DNA of 64,000 nt from Geranomyces variabilis (taxonomy: Eukaryota > Chytridiomycota > Chytridiomycetes > Spizellomycetales > Powellomycetaceae), in assembly GCA_027603065.1 (NCBI GenBank), contig JADGJP010000029.1, positions 280,375-344,374 on the forward strand, written 5' to 3'. The translations under genes were made by a program, and so were the position numbers. The notes beneath the pieces are model-generated. The model was not told the DNA's origin, ran no database searches, and saw only the letters and a program-made list of their open reading frames with translations. Below, piece after piece: positions 1-10,785 of the stretch; position 1 is the stretch's first letter, and the number at the start of each line of letters is the position of its first letter.

Positions 1-1226
1 CCACAATAGTCGACGTTGCGCTTCCGCTTTTTCGCCAATGCAATGGCCGTTTTGAAGTCTTTCAGCGCTGCTGGGAACTCTTCACGAAACGAATGTATCA
101 TCGCGCGGGTGCGATAATACTCGGGCATTTGCGGATTGCCTGCTATAAGCGTATCAAGCGTTTTGCAATCCGTTGAGGATGCAAGCATTCGGGACGGAAT
201 TTTCTCGTGGAAATGATGGACGTAGAGAGCATCGGCATTTTGCGGATCACGCTTCAGAACCTTTTCGATACAAAAAGGTTCAAGTCAGATACTGGTGGCC
301 ATAATGTCCTTTGGTGGCTACAAGAGCTTCCTTCATCGCGCACCTTTGCCGCCACGTCATCAAGCGCACTCGCGCTCTGCATGGTGAGCACGCTTGTAGC
401 GATTTCGTCGCAACGATAGGCAGCAGCTAGTTTTGACACGGCAAGCTCGCGGAGCCTATGCTGACGTATCGCTGACATGCGCCCAGATCCGGAAAACGTT
501 TCGCGAGAGTTATAAGGAATTCCGAGTGGATTCAGATTGCTGCTCCCGCGTGTGTTTTGCCCGCCAGCGGCCTTGATGACCTACACCAGCGAGATGAGAA
601 ACGAGAAATGAGTACAAAAGCCGATGGCCTAGAGCCAATATCGAAAGGATATCGGCTGCCAGCAGACATGGCCAATAGGGGTCCTTTGCAGATTGCATAG
701 ATCTCCCTCAGTCCGTACCATCTCACTGGCGTCGTCCACTAGTGTTCTGATGGTAATCAGGTTCCTGAAGATGGTGGGATCGATAGGCGATGGAGGCGGT
801 GCGGTGGCTGTGTCGTTGTTTAAGGCAAACAGCGAGTGCAGTAGCTCCACGGGTAATGACAACCACGGACCATGATAGCTGGCAATATACGGACTGAGGG
901 AGCGTGAAAACAGGATTTGAGAAACTCGGGCCACGCATACTAGACAAGCCCTTTTGCTGCTGGAATTGAAATTACTAGTGCTTATTCCGGCAGATCATGA
1001 TCGAAGGGTTCGGAATATTAGGCGTTTGCTGCGGCTGTTGTTGCTGCTGCGAGTGCTGGTGCTGCTGCAGGTTATGAGTGTGAGGAGCGGACCCGGAAGG
1101 CGGCGGAGTGGCCTTTCGCGGGCTGCTGCTCCGGCTGCCGGTGCTGTTGCTTCGGGCAACATCGGCTGTGGCCAGGGGAGTTGGGACTGCAGCCGCCGTG
1201 CCGTTGGCGGTGTTTTTTGCAACCAT
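1..1226 (-). CDS. TPR-like conserved protein, 5' part (runs off left edge)
   Basis: Exons read downwards: 1226-976, 893-719, 580-344, 260-1, with introns of 82, 138 and 83 nt, all GT..AG and frame-consistent. Residues 1-80 are low complexity (Ser/Ala/Pro, then a Gln-rich run). Then comes a block, IMICRNKHYPYIASYHGPW, followed by LSLPVELLHSLFALN, which I recall from conserved fungal proteins but cannot name. The last visible exon has helical, TPR-like text (ALYVHHFHEKIPSRMLA; EYYRTRAMIHSFREEFPAAL), so a helical-repeat scaffold is inferred. The C-terminus lies outside the window. It is divergently arranged with the transporter at 1573. The start at 1226 is the first ATG of the open N-terminal exon. 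I am confident it is a real gene, not about its function. Confidence 0.75.
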
Positions 1227-1572
1227 TGCCGGCGGTTTGGGGAATGGAACAAGGAGCAGGACCCTCCTCTCGCTTGAACCTTGCACGAGCGTTTCTGCGC
1301 TTCTCTATAATTTTTGTTCTTACGCGATGCTTAGCCAAGCGCATGCTCAACTATAGTGAGTGTGATTAAGGTTGTGCGCAGCCATGTGTCAATGTCGCAC
1401 CAGAAACACAGCACAGCCACCGGTCGGGCATCCGCTGTTCCTTCTTCCTTGCCGCCTGCTGCAAGCCGCATCTCAACAAACATCCTCTCACCGACCATCC
1501 CCCGCTGTGCGGGCATCTTTTTAGCCTCAACATCACAATCCTCCCTTCTCTCGGCCGCTCCTTCTCTATTGC
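1227..1572. promoter_or_regulatory. Divergent intergenic region
   Basis: 346 bp between two genes that start in opposite directions, so it should hold both core promoters. I see no clear TATA box and no additional gene. Confidence 0.4.
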
Positions 1573-4500
1573 ATGTCCACAATCAACCGTACGTTCGCCT
1601 CGCTGAGGGGCGAGCTGACGCGGAGAACAACTATCACAAAGGTGCGGTCCACAACTCCTTGGCATTGCAAAACCTTTATACAGACTTCTTGCTAAAGCTT
1701 GTGGTCTTGTCCACTTTCGCTCGCAGCTTCTGAAGGCAAAGACAATCTCCTTTTTTCCCGGTGTATGTCTTCTCATCAATGGAATGACCGGGCCAGGTGT
1801 GCCGTGAGTAGTCCAAACAGCAGACAATATTTCGGTTCAGGTCACGTCGTATCAGCTTAGGCTCATCAACCCCACTCCGTCTTTAGATTCACGCCAGCAA
1901 CATTCCAGGAATCTGGCTGGTTCTTCCCCACCATCATGTTCTTCGCCTTTGCGCTAGTGTCTGCTCTCAGCGTCCTCTTCATTATCGAAGCGATGCAGGC
2001 CGTGCCAGGGAACAAGCACTTCCAGGGCACAGTCGAATTTGCGACGCTCATCAACTTTTATTTCGGCAACGGCGCTCATTACGTCGGACAGTTTCTCCTA
2101 TATGGCGCGCTACAGAGCAACGCCATGCAGTGCATTGTGCTGATGGCGCAGACTCTTGACAATATTCTTATCGACGTGTTTGGCAAAACCTGTGCGCTCG
2201 CCGTCGGTGGCGCCAACGCAGGCTGGTACTGCGTAGCGGAAATCAGCGACGAGTTTCCGTCGCCCTTCGGCGACACATTCATCCTCTTCTCGTGCGGCCT
2301 GCTCCTAGTGGCGATTCTGAGCGTGCCGCTAGGCATTGTAAATCTCGACGACAACATTATTGCCCAAGTCATTGCATTCTGGTTGAGCGTGGCGATTGGA
2401 TTACAGTGGATCGGCGCGAGCTTCTATGAGGGGCTCAAGCCGGCAAAGGTCCCAGCTTTGGGGAAGTCGTTCACGACTGTTGTGGGTACAATCATGCTCA
2501 ATTTGGCATTTACGACCGTCGTTCCGTCGTGGGTCAACATCAAGGTGCGCAGAAAGCTGCGAGTTCAAGGACGAGTTCCATAATGCTAATGAGAATCTTT
2601 CCTCTTTTTCTCCCTCAGAAACGCGATGTTAACACGCAAGGCGTGGTCTGGTCTGCCGTTGGGATCGCCGTGACTTTTTACATGCTCGTTGGTCTGTTCC
2701 CAGCGTTGGGCTTCAACCTCGACGCGTCCGGTTCCATACTGCCCGCTCTTATGCGCACGGGCAAACTGAACAAAGGCACAGCCTACATGTTTTCCATTGT
2801 CATGCTTCTTCCCTCAATCCCGGTCAATTTTATTGTCGCGCAAAGCAACCTTGTGCAAAATAAGGTTGCTGGAAAACGTACGTACTGGGTGGCTGTCAAG
2901 CAGGTCAATATGGTCTTCGCTCTCTGTACTGAGCTGACGTTCTGTTTTCGTTCGACAGGGATGGGAATTATCCTTGCGCATGTGTTGCCGTGGTTCATGT
3001 GCATACCGTTGCAAACCGGCCAGACAATGCAGTCTTTCATCTCGTGGACATCTTTGATCTTTGTCTCAACCGCCAATTTCATTATTCCGATTCTGATCTA
3101 TATTAAATGCTTGAGGTTCCGACGCGAATATAACGAGAGTCGAGGTATGTGCTTTGAGCGCATGGAAGTCTGGTCTAGGAAAAATCCCTGATAGACTGTG
3201 TGCAATTTCGACAGCTCTTACACAAAAGCAAAAGCTGCTCCTAAAAGAGATCCACTGGTCATCACGCACTATCCACCGCTTTATCGACGACGCCATTGCG
3301 CGAGAATCCGGTCTTGCCGAGTACGCCAAACGCCATCCTGGCGCACTTGTGCGCGACCGATCAGACTTGGCGCTGCGCGGTGCAGTACCGCCGTTAGAAG
3401 ACGACGACATGGCACAGGTCATTGTACCAGATCGCCCGCAGACGCCGCTGATCATCATTCCGCCGTCAATCGGCGAGCACTCGCACGAGCGGGAAAAGTC
3501 AAATAGCTACTTCCCGCCGCCATCTCCGACAGGGTCAATTCTTAAAAACCCGCTCGACATGCGGCCAGTAGGTGGAGGCGCACTTGATGTGCCCGGGGAT
3601 CTGAGCGGACGGTTAATAAGATTGAAAAAGCCGAGCACGGTGCGATTTGGCAGCGGTGAGGCGGACAATGCTGCTGTGGAGACAGGGGCAGGGGATCTAT
3701 CGGCAGGCAGCTCGCGCCGCGCGTCCACGGTGAGCGGAATCCCATCAGGGATGACGCCACCCTCTGTGCATTTGCATCCGCCGCCGCGAGAGGACGATGT
3801 AGGGCCCATTACCGTGTCCGCCGCGGCCGCGGCGCCGCAAGATGAGGATGATGACGAGGAGTACCTTCTCGACGACGTTCCAGATCCGGATCTTGAGCAT
3901 AAAATGCATCAAAAGGATTTGCGGCGGCAATCATCAGTGTGGGACATGGAGCAGGGGGTCAGTCCCGGCTCTGGAGGTGGTAATAACGTGAAGGAAACGC
4001 TGCGGCGGGCGATGCTGACTGTGCGACGCGGGACCAGCCAATCGGTCATGGGTCTCGGCAACAACAGCAATGACCGTCCGCAAATGTCGCCAAACCAGCG
4101 TACGAGGTCTGGAGCGTCGCTTGGCTTCTCTCCGCAGCACCACTACGGCATCCGGCTGGAGCCGTTGAACGACTCGCAAGAAAATTTTGAATCCGACGCC
4201 ATGGCCTCACGGTCCCACGACCGGTTGTATCTCGCCGGCAGCGGCGACGAGGAGGGCGGTCGCCCTGATCACGAATCAGAAGTGGACGAAGATGACGACC
4301 ATGCGCACCAGCAGCCTCGAGATGCGAGCTTTGCGGACGACGGCATAGCGGCATCGTCATCCTCAGCGGCAGCAATTCCGCGCCGCCCCACTCGCCTCCG
4401 CCGCCAGGCAACCGGATCCACCTCGGACTCAACTGGAGGCAGCGATGGTGCGGATCTCATCATCAAAAAGCCAACGCGCGCAACCCCGCCGCCTACCGCT

Positions 4501-4815
4501 TCGTCATCACCACGCCGCTCACCCGCGATACAAGCGCCCTTGGCCTCGTCCCCATCCACGCGCCGAAATCCCACTTCCACCGCCGCGACTCGCAATCGCA
4601 CGACAACTACACCATCCGGCGCCGCAACACCGCGCGCAGCTCCGCGCTTGTGGCGCAAACAGACGCTACCGGTGCATCCTGACTACATTTCGCCAACGTT
4701 CCGTTCCATCCCGACCTGGTTCCCTGTCCGTGGGCGCGTAGTGGCGTGGGCGCTGCTGGCGGTGACTGTTGGCGTGACGCTGGGAAATTTTGTGATTGCG
4801 CTGAAGCCAAAGTAG
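1573..4815 (+). CDS. Amino acid permease (AAAP/Aa_trans family) with long C-terminal loop
   Basis: Exons 1573-1641, 1727-1803, 1887-2544, 2619-2877, 2959-3144, 3215-4815; about 949 aa. The N-terminal block LLINGMTGPGVPFTPATFQ followed by SGWFFPTIMF is the TM1/TM2 signature of fungal amino acid/auxin permeases, and further hydrophobic segments follow through FIIPILIYIK near residue 410. Substrate is probably an amino acid across the plasma or vacuolar membrane; specificity cannot be read. Unusually, roughly 500 Ser/Pro/Asp/Glu-rich residues separate the main membrane domain from one last membrane segment (RVVAWALLAVTVGVTLGNF) at the extreme C-terminus. The loop has acidic runs and many basic-Ser sites that could be kinase targets. 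Branch-like CTAAT/TGAC motifs precede the acceptors. Confidence 0.85.
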
Positions 4816-4887
4816 GTGGGTTGAGGGTTCAATTCTAAAATACATTGCATATACCCTCCGCAAAGTCCTTCCTGTGTTGCTTGTGCT

Positions 4888-5057
4888 ATGTCGCGTAAGC
4901 AAGAAAGCGGCGTGGACAGAAAACGCGCGACACGCGTGAAAGAGAAGGTCCCACGCGCGAAATCTGCCATTTCACACGCACTACACGAAATCGTCGATAT
5001 CCCCGCGCCAACTAATTATTGTTATAAGATGCTTGCAAAGGACGACGATCACGATGG
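4888..5057 (+). CDS. Putative first exon of a small basic protein or of the next gene
   Basis: The ATG at 4888 opens 56 Lys/Arg-rich codons ending at a strong donor, gatgg|gtatgt (intron from 5058). Two acceptors work. One at 5233 gives a protein of about 60 residues that stops soon after (LSQEEE). The other at 5384 joins in frame to the ORF at 5392, giving a 414-aa protein with a 327-nt intron, long for this window. I cannot choose without transcripts. No family recognised. Confidence 0.35.
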
Positions 5058-5391
5058 GTATGTACTAGGAGTCCTTGCTTTGCCCTCGGCGGCGTTGTCG
5101 CAATGCGGCTGATCCCGCGGCGTAGCTATCTTGGCATTTTGCCCGATCGCCACCCGGCGATTTTTCCTTCGATTTTGATCCTGATCTCCTCCCTCTTCCC
5201 TCATTTCTGTTTTTCTTGCCATTCCTACTATAGGCTGTCTCAAGAAGAAGAGTAGGTTTTTCTGTGTTTCTTTTTGTCTTTTTCGGCCTGAGCCCGCACG
5301 CCATCTTGCCAGTCAACACCCGGTCGATCGTGTTTCCCCCTCAATATTTCTTACATCAATGTTTTTTATCGTTCCTATCTCCAGTATTTTT

Positions 5392-6459
5392 ATGAGCCCG
5401 AAGAAAAGCACACAGCAAATGCCCGTGTTCACGCCGTCGCACGTCATAGAACGGATGGCTCAAGTGGCGCTCCAAACACCGGCGCCGAAGAAGAAGGCCA
5501 GAGAACTGGCAAAAGCCCACGCGGATATGGCCGCAGGCTCACCTCAAGACAACCCATTCATAAACTCGAACGCAAGTACTCCGCAGAAGCAAGCGAGCCG
5601 GCGATTATTCGCGAGCAGGCGCCCTCATCCATCGAGCGAAGCCGGTCCGTCCGGCGTCAGTAACGATACTTCACCTAATTCACTCGGCGATTCCCGTCTT
5701 TCCGAAATCAAAAGCACGCCAAAGTTGTTTGTTCCTTCGCCTTTTAGCGACACGAATCTGGACAGCGAAGATGACAGCGACGATGAACTTTTGGTCGACC
5801 GCTACCCGGCCCGCTTGAAGATTACTCCTGGGTCGGTTTTATCGAGCAAAGGCGGCTCTCTCGGCTGCGCGGATCCTTTCACGGACGACCCGTTTGCGGA
5901 CGACGAGAAGGATGAGGAGGTCACACCGCCGCCCCAGATGACCCCGCCACCAAAGCTTCGCATTCCCTGGGAACTCAGGAGCAGCACTCGACGTCGTCGA
6001 GAACAAGACAGCGAGGAATCGGAGAGTCGTCCTACTGCCGGTGGGCCGTGGGAATCGAGCTCGGCTCCGAGTACGTCAGTCGTAAAAGCTATCAGCAAAA
6101 CCAAAGACAACAAAAAGCGCCCACGCGGGAGCATCGGCGGCTGCAAGCCGACCAATAAAGATATTTTCAAAAACGACGAGCACGACAAACCGGACGCTGG
6201 CGAAGGGTCGTCTAAGTCTATTAAAATGATATTTGGCCGCCCAGTGTGCAATGTCAGGAGGAACGGCGCGACGACTCCTGCGAAAAGGTCTCGGCGCCAA
6301 GGACCGAGCGATGATCAAGAAATCACCCCGATCGATAATCAAGAAAACACTGAAGTGAAAGAGAAAGTCCCAAAGAGGGACAAGCGAACGACGGTCCTTT
6401 ATGAGCTTAACCCCGCGGCGCTTTTCGCCTGGGAAATTGGCTGCAAGAAGAAAGGTTAG
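5392..6459 (+). CDS. Hypothetical disordered nuclear-type protein
   Basis: A 355-codon ORF from the ATG at 5392 (an in-frame ATG also lies at 5359). Composition is low complexity: several TP/SP dipeptides (possible CDK sites), an acidic stretch (DSEDDSDDELLVDRYPARLK) and basic clusters such as STRRRREQ and PAKRSRRQ that look like nuclear localisation signals. No globular domain is visible. A short motif repeated in it (KEKVPKR) resembles KEKVPRAK in the exon at 4888, mildly favouring one joined gene. Function unknown. Confidence 0.5.
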   Translation: MSPKKSTQQMPVFTPSHVIERMAQVALQTPAPKKKARELAKAHADMAAGSPQDNPFINSNASTPQKQASRRLFASRRPHPSSEAGPSGVSNDTSPNSLGDSRLSEIKSTPKLFVPSPFSDTNLDSEDDSDDELLVDRYPARLKITPGSVLSSKGGSLGCADPFTDDPFADDEKDEEVTPPPQMTPPPKLRIPWELRSSTRRRREQDSEESESRPTAGGPWESSSAPSTSVVKAISKTKDNKKRPRGSIGGCKPTNKDIFKNDEHDKPDAGEGSSKSIKMIFGRPVCNVRRNGATTPAKRSRRQGPSDDQEITPIDNQENTEVKEKVPKRDKRTTVLYELNPAALFAWEIGCKKKG

Positions 6460-7072
6460 AGCGAACAAAACGATATCCGAGCTGCTGGGTTCAGCAAACG
6501 TCAAGTCTAGGAGAGAAAGGGACTTCTACGAACATTGTATTATAGTTTTTGCACACATACACAAGTATTCGGCGAGCGTTTCCGCTCGTTTGGTACAGAA
6601 GAAAAAAATTATCGTTTGTTTACGTCTTCTCACGTAAACGAGAGAGCTTTGCGATCTTCGCGACAGTGGACATTTTCCGTCCACATTCTTCTGATCGGCG
6701 GCATCGGCAAGCGGGATTTGACCAACCGCTCTCATTGGCGGCCCCTAAATTCAGTGGAACGCCCAAGTTCACCATGCAGGCGCGCCGTGCACGCACGGCG
6801 CCTGCTCCGCCCTCGCATCGAGCCGCGGGTATATCGGCTAATGACACGCACCCCGAGTGCAGCTTCATTGCGAGCCTTTCGGCTTGCGGTTGGGCCCTCC
6901 GATGCGCGGCGAAATCTGCCACGTTTCACCGTCAAAGAGACGTTCACTGCGGCTTTCGACGGCTGACCCAACGGTCTCACAATTGATGACTAGTTATGTT
7001 GTTGGCGGAATAGTGAGACCCACCGTTTCCACGGGAAACGTCAAACTCTCCAGCTGCAGGGGATAAACGCGG
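6460..7072. other. Intergenic stretch, no supported gene
   Basis: 613 bp between the disordered protein and the 3' end of the peptidyl-tRNA hydrolase gene. Several short overlapping ORFs exist on both strands but none has domain-like text or usable splice structure. It contains a GC-rich inverted repeat (stem 6782-6790 / 6793-6801, two-base loop). Confidence 0.5.
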
Positions 7073-7904
7073 TCAGCAAGGGCTAGTAGGTATAATCATG
7101 CCACGCAACCCGGAGCCGGATTCACTCTGTACCTTTGCAAGATTCTTGGGCACCTTTTTACTCATCGCATACTTCTTCTTTGCGTCCTTGGTATCTCCGC
7201 CCATCGCAACCATCATCTGCAACGCGCGCGCGCATTGGTCTAGTGCAAAGCCCAACAGATCCATTTCTTTTCCTTGCTGGAACGCGCCCAGGACGTGACC
7301 GACGATGGAGGTAGCGGGTGAGTCGGGGCGGCCGATACCCACGCGGAAGCGGATGAATGCTGGGTAAAGAGCGTAGATGGATTCGACGCCTTTGTGGCCT
7401 GAGAGCGAGCGAAGGTCGCCGCCGTCTGACAGGGGTGAGAAGACGTGTAAGGTTGAGTATCAAGAGTCAAATCATACAGTCTCCTCTTTACTCACTCTGC
7501 AGCTGAATTGACCCAGGTAGCGTATTTAGGTCGTCGAAAACGCAGATAAGCTGCTTTGCCGGGTTGGCAACACCGTAGGTGCGCAAGACGTTTGTGACCG
7601 CGAGCACCGAGTCGTTCATTCCCGTCAGAGGTTTGACCAACAGAACGCGCACTGCAGTGCTCGCTTTCTGCGGCGACGATGACGGCAGCTCTATCTCGAC
7701 ATCATGCACGTCTGCCGTAAGGTCCCCGCGGCGAACGAAACGCGGGCGGGTGGGCACGGACTGCGGGGACCGTTGCAATGCAATACATGTTGCCAGGTAG
7801 TCGCAAAATATGTATCCGACGTTATGGCGAGAGGCGGCATATTCTGGACCGGGGTTGCCGAGGCCGACAACAACAAAGTCGACGTTTCGGGGTGCGGCGC
7901 ACAT
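7073..7904 (-). CDS. PTH1: Peptidyl-tRNA hydrolase (Pth1, bacterial/mitochondrial type)
   Basis: Exons 7904-7496 and 7425-7073, intron 70 nt, about 253 aa. It hydrolyses the ester bond of peptidyl-tRNAs released by stalled translation; in fungi the Pth1 type is usually mitochondrial. Family marks: VVVGLGNPGPEYAASRHNVG near the start (contains the catalytic His and the Asn of the Pth fold), VKPLTGMNDS, FDDLNTLPG and GGDLRSLSGHKGVESI, where the last block spans the splice and confirms it. It is longer than bacterial Pth (~190 aa) because of a C-terminal extension rich in Lys that may bind tRNA or ribosomes. Start chosen at the ATG 12 residues before the first beta strand; upstream in-frame codons are not ATG. 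Head-to-head with ARB1. Confidence 0.9.
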
Positions 7905-8084
7905 TGGTGGGCCGTGAAGAATGAAGATGGGCGTGAAAGGCAACACAGTTGCTGGCGATGACTCACGCTTCTGTGGGCCGGATGGCGCAGTCACTGCTGC
8001 TCGCAAAAAATGTCTTCAGCAAAGTGACCTTCATACTCGTCACTGGCATTTTGCATTTCCCGCAAACACCGACATACACAAACC
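7905..8084. promoter_or_regulatory. Short bidirectional promoter region (PTH1 / ARB1)
   Basis: Only 180 bp separate the two start codons, so two translation-linked genes must share promoter sequence. No TATA box is evident. Confidence 0.5.
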
Positions 8085-10649
8085 ATGCCGCCAAAGAAGA
8101 AGGGAAACAAGAAGGCCGCAAAGGACGACTGGGACTCCGACAAGGACGAAAAGGTCTTGGACCTGAAATCAACACCACAGGCCTCCGACGACGACGAAGC
8201 GTCTCCGCCGCCAACCGCCGCCCCAGCGTCCAAAAACAAAAAGAAGGAAAAGGCAGCAAAGCCAGCGCCAGCCCCTGTCAATGCATTTGCTATGCTTAAC
8301 GACGACGAGGATGACGACGAGGGCGATAGCGACAATGAGCCTGCCGTGAAGAGCAAATTCGCCGCGCTCGAGATCGCAGACGACGACGAGGAGGAGGGCG
8401 AGAAGCGGGAAAAGAAGAGTAAGAAAAGCAAGTCTTCAAAAAGCAAGGATAAGGATGGCAAGGAGTCGTCCGACAAGAAAAAGTCATCGCGGACGGCAAC
8501 GCCAACGGGTTCCACGCCTGCTGGTTCGGATTATGAAGCTGACGACGGAGAAGAAGCAGGCGAGAAGAAGGCGAAAAAGTCCGCGCGGGAGAAAAAGTCT
8601 CGCGAGGAGCGAAAGAAGGAGAAGGCGGAGAAGAACAAAAAGAAGAAGCCCGAAGACGACGCATCCGATGCAGAGGTCCCGGTGGTTGACGATGACAGGC
8701 GGAGTACGCCCGGAGCGTACGGGTATGCGTCGGGTCAGGCGCTGGGTCCGGACGGAACTAACCCGGCAGACGCTATCGCCGTTACTGGAAACTTGCTGTC
8801 TCCGCCAAACTCGCGGGATCTCCAGATCGACAAATTGACCGTGCAAGCGTTCGGCAAACTGCTGATCAAAGAGTCTGAGCTGAGCTTGATCAACGGTCGG
8901 CGCTACGGTCTGATTGCGCCGAACGGATCGGGCAAGTCGACGCTGCTGCACGCGATTGCGTGCGGGCTCTTGCCCATGCCGCGCACGCTTGACTACTACC
9001 TGCTCGACCGTGAATTCGGCCCGACCGAAATGACGTCGATCGAGGCGGTGCTTGACATTACCAAGCGGGAGGTGGAGCACCTAGAGACCGAAATGGAAGG
9101 CTTGTTGAGCGACCCCAACAAACACGCGGTGCGCCTCGACCACATCCAAACTCGTCTCGTAGAGTTGGAGGCCGAGGGCGGTGAGCGCCGTGCGCTTGAC
9201 ATCTTGAACGGTTTGGGTTTCTCGGAGGAGCTGATCCAGACAAAGACAAAGGACTTGTCCGGTGGTTGGCGAATGCGCATTGCGCTCGCGCGGATCTTGT
9301 TTGTCAAACCCACGCTGATGATGCTCGACGAACCGACCAACCATCTCGATCTCGAAGCCGTCGTCTGGCTTGAAGACTACCTGCTTCACAACCTCGAAGG
9401 ACACACCCTCATCATGACTTCTCACTCGCAAGACACGCTCAATGAAATCTGCACGGACATTATCCACTTGTACCATCAGCACTTGGACCACTACCCGGGC
9501 AATTACAACACGTTTACCAAAGTGCGCGCCGAAAAGGACGTCTTGTTGGTCAAGCGCAGCGCAGCTCAGGAGAAGCAGATGAAAGCGATCAAAGAAAACC
9601 TGTCCAAAACCGGCAGCAAAGCGCAGCAGCAGGCCAAGAACCGCGTCAAAGCGATGGAAAAGCGCAATGAGAAGGATAAGGAGAAGAACAAGGATCTGCA
9701 AGAGGAGCTGATCTGGGATAAGCCGCTTAAGCTTCGTTTCCAGGACTGCGGTCGTGGTCTGCCACCACCCGTGCTGAAGTTTACCGACGCCGGTTTCGCC
9801 TACCCAGGAGAGCGATCGCGCAAATTGTTTTCCGATCTCAACTTTGGAATCGACCTCGACTCTCGCATTGCGCTCGTTGGACCCAACGGTGCTGGCAAGA
9901 CCACTCTTCTGAAACTCATGATGGGTCAACTGCAGCCCACCGAAGGCACCGTCACCCGCGACACCCACCTGCGCATCGCTCAGTTCCATCAACACATGGG
10001 CGATCAACTCGACATGGATATGAGCGCTGTTTCATGGCTTTGCAGCCAGTTCAAAGAGTGGCGTGACCAGGACATGCGCCGCGAGGTCGGTCGCTATGGT
10101 CTGACGGGAAAAAGCCAGGTCATCCCCATGCGGCAACTCAGCGACGGCCAACGCCGTCGTGTGATCTTTGCATTCCTGGGCTTGAAGAACCCGCATCTGT
10201 TTTGCATGGACGAACCGACCAACGCTTTGGATTTGGAGACGATCGATTGCTTGGCGGAGGCGATCAATGAGTTTGATGGCGGTGTGATATTCATCACTCA
10301 CGTGAGTTGCATATATGAAGTGTGCGCGAAAAGCCCATGACGTACCACTAATCGCTTGTCTGTTATCAGGATTTCCGTCTCATTGACCAGGTTGCAAAGG
10401 AGATCTGGATTGTTCACGATGGTGTGATCGAAGGTAACAGCTGCAGTTGCGGATCGCTTTCACTGTCGCATGCTGCTTGGAGGCTGACCGTTGTTATTCC
10501 CGTAACTTATAGAATTCGAGGGCACAATTGGTGATTACAAGGCCAGACTGAAGGAGAAATACGCCGAGCAGCGCCGTGCCGCCGAAGAAGCCGCGGAAAA
10601 AGCTGCGGCTGCGGCGTCGGCTGCTGCCAAGAAAGAAGCCAAGGCTTAG
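8085..10649 (+). CDS. ARB1: ABC-F ATPase, ARB1/ABCF2 type, ribosome biogenesis
   Basis: Exons 8085-10301, 10370-10433, 10513-10649; 805 aa. Soluble twin-ATPase ABC protein acting on ribosomes and pre-ribosomes. Residues 1-240 are a Lys/Asp/Glu-rich extension resembling that of ABCF1. NBD1: Walker A APNGSGKST, signature LSGGWRMRIALARI, Walker B LMMLDEPTNHLD. NBD2: GPNGAGKTT, signature LSDGQRRR, Walker B LFCMDEPTNALD, then the H-loop split by intron 1 (FITH|DFRLIDQVA). The LSDGQ signature and the LPPPVL linker fit ARB1/ABCF2 better than GCN20 or NEW1; the long acidic N-terminus leaves ABCF1 as the alternative. The last exon encodes a basic helical tail. Confidence 0.92.
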
Positions 10650-10785
10650 AAGTTCTGTCATTTGCTGCCGCAGTTATAATCTTAGCCTGCCGGCGCTACA
10701 ACTAAAATACACAAAGATTTGCACGCAAGAGAATCACGTGGTATTTTGTTCATTACAGGTGCGTAACAGGCACCATGGGCCTACA

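Noticed and set aside
6535-6986. Overlapping plus- and minus-strand ORFs
   Set aside because: All lack domain text; simultaneous openness in several frames reflects GC-rich composition.
8085-8800. Possible separate gene for the acidic N-terminus of ARB1
   Set aside because: The frame is continuous into NBD1 with no splice signal or stop, and charged extensions are common in ABC-F proteins.
9081-10007. 308-codon open frame on the minus strand
   Set aside because: Antisense shadow of the ARB1 coding exon; the plus strand shows full ABC motifs and the minus text has no domain.
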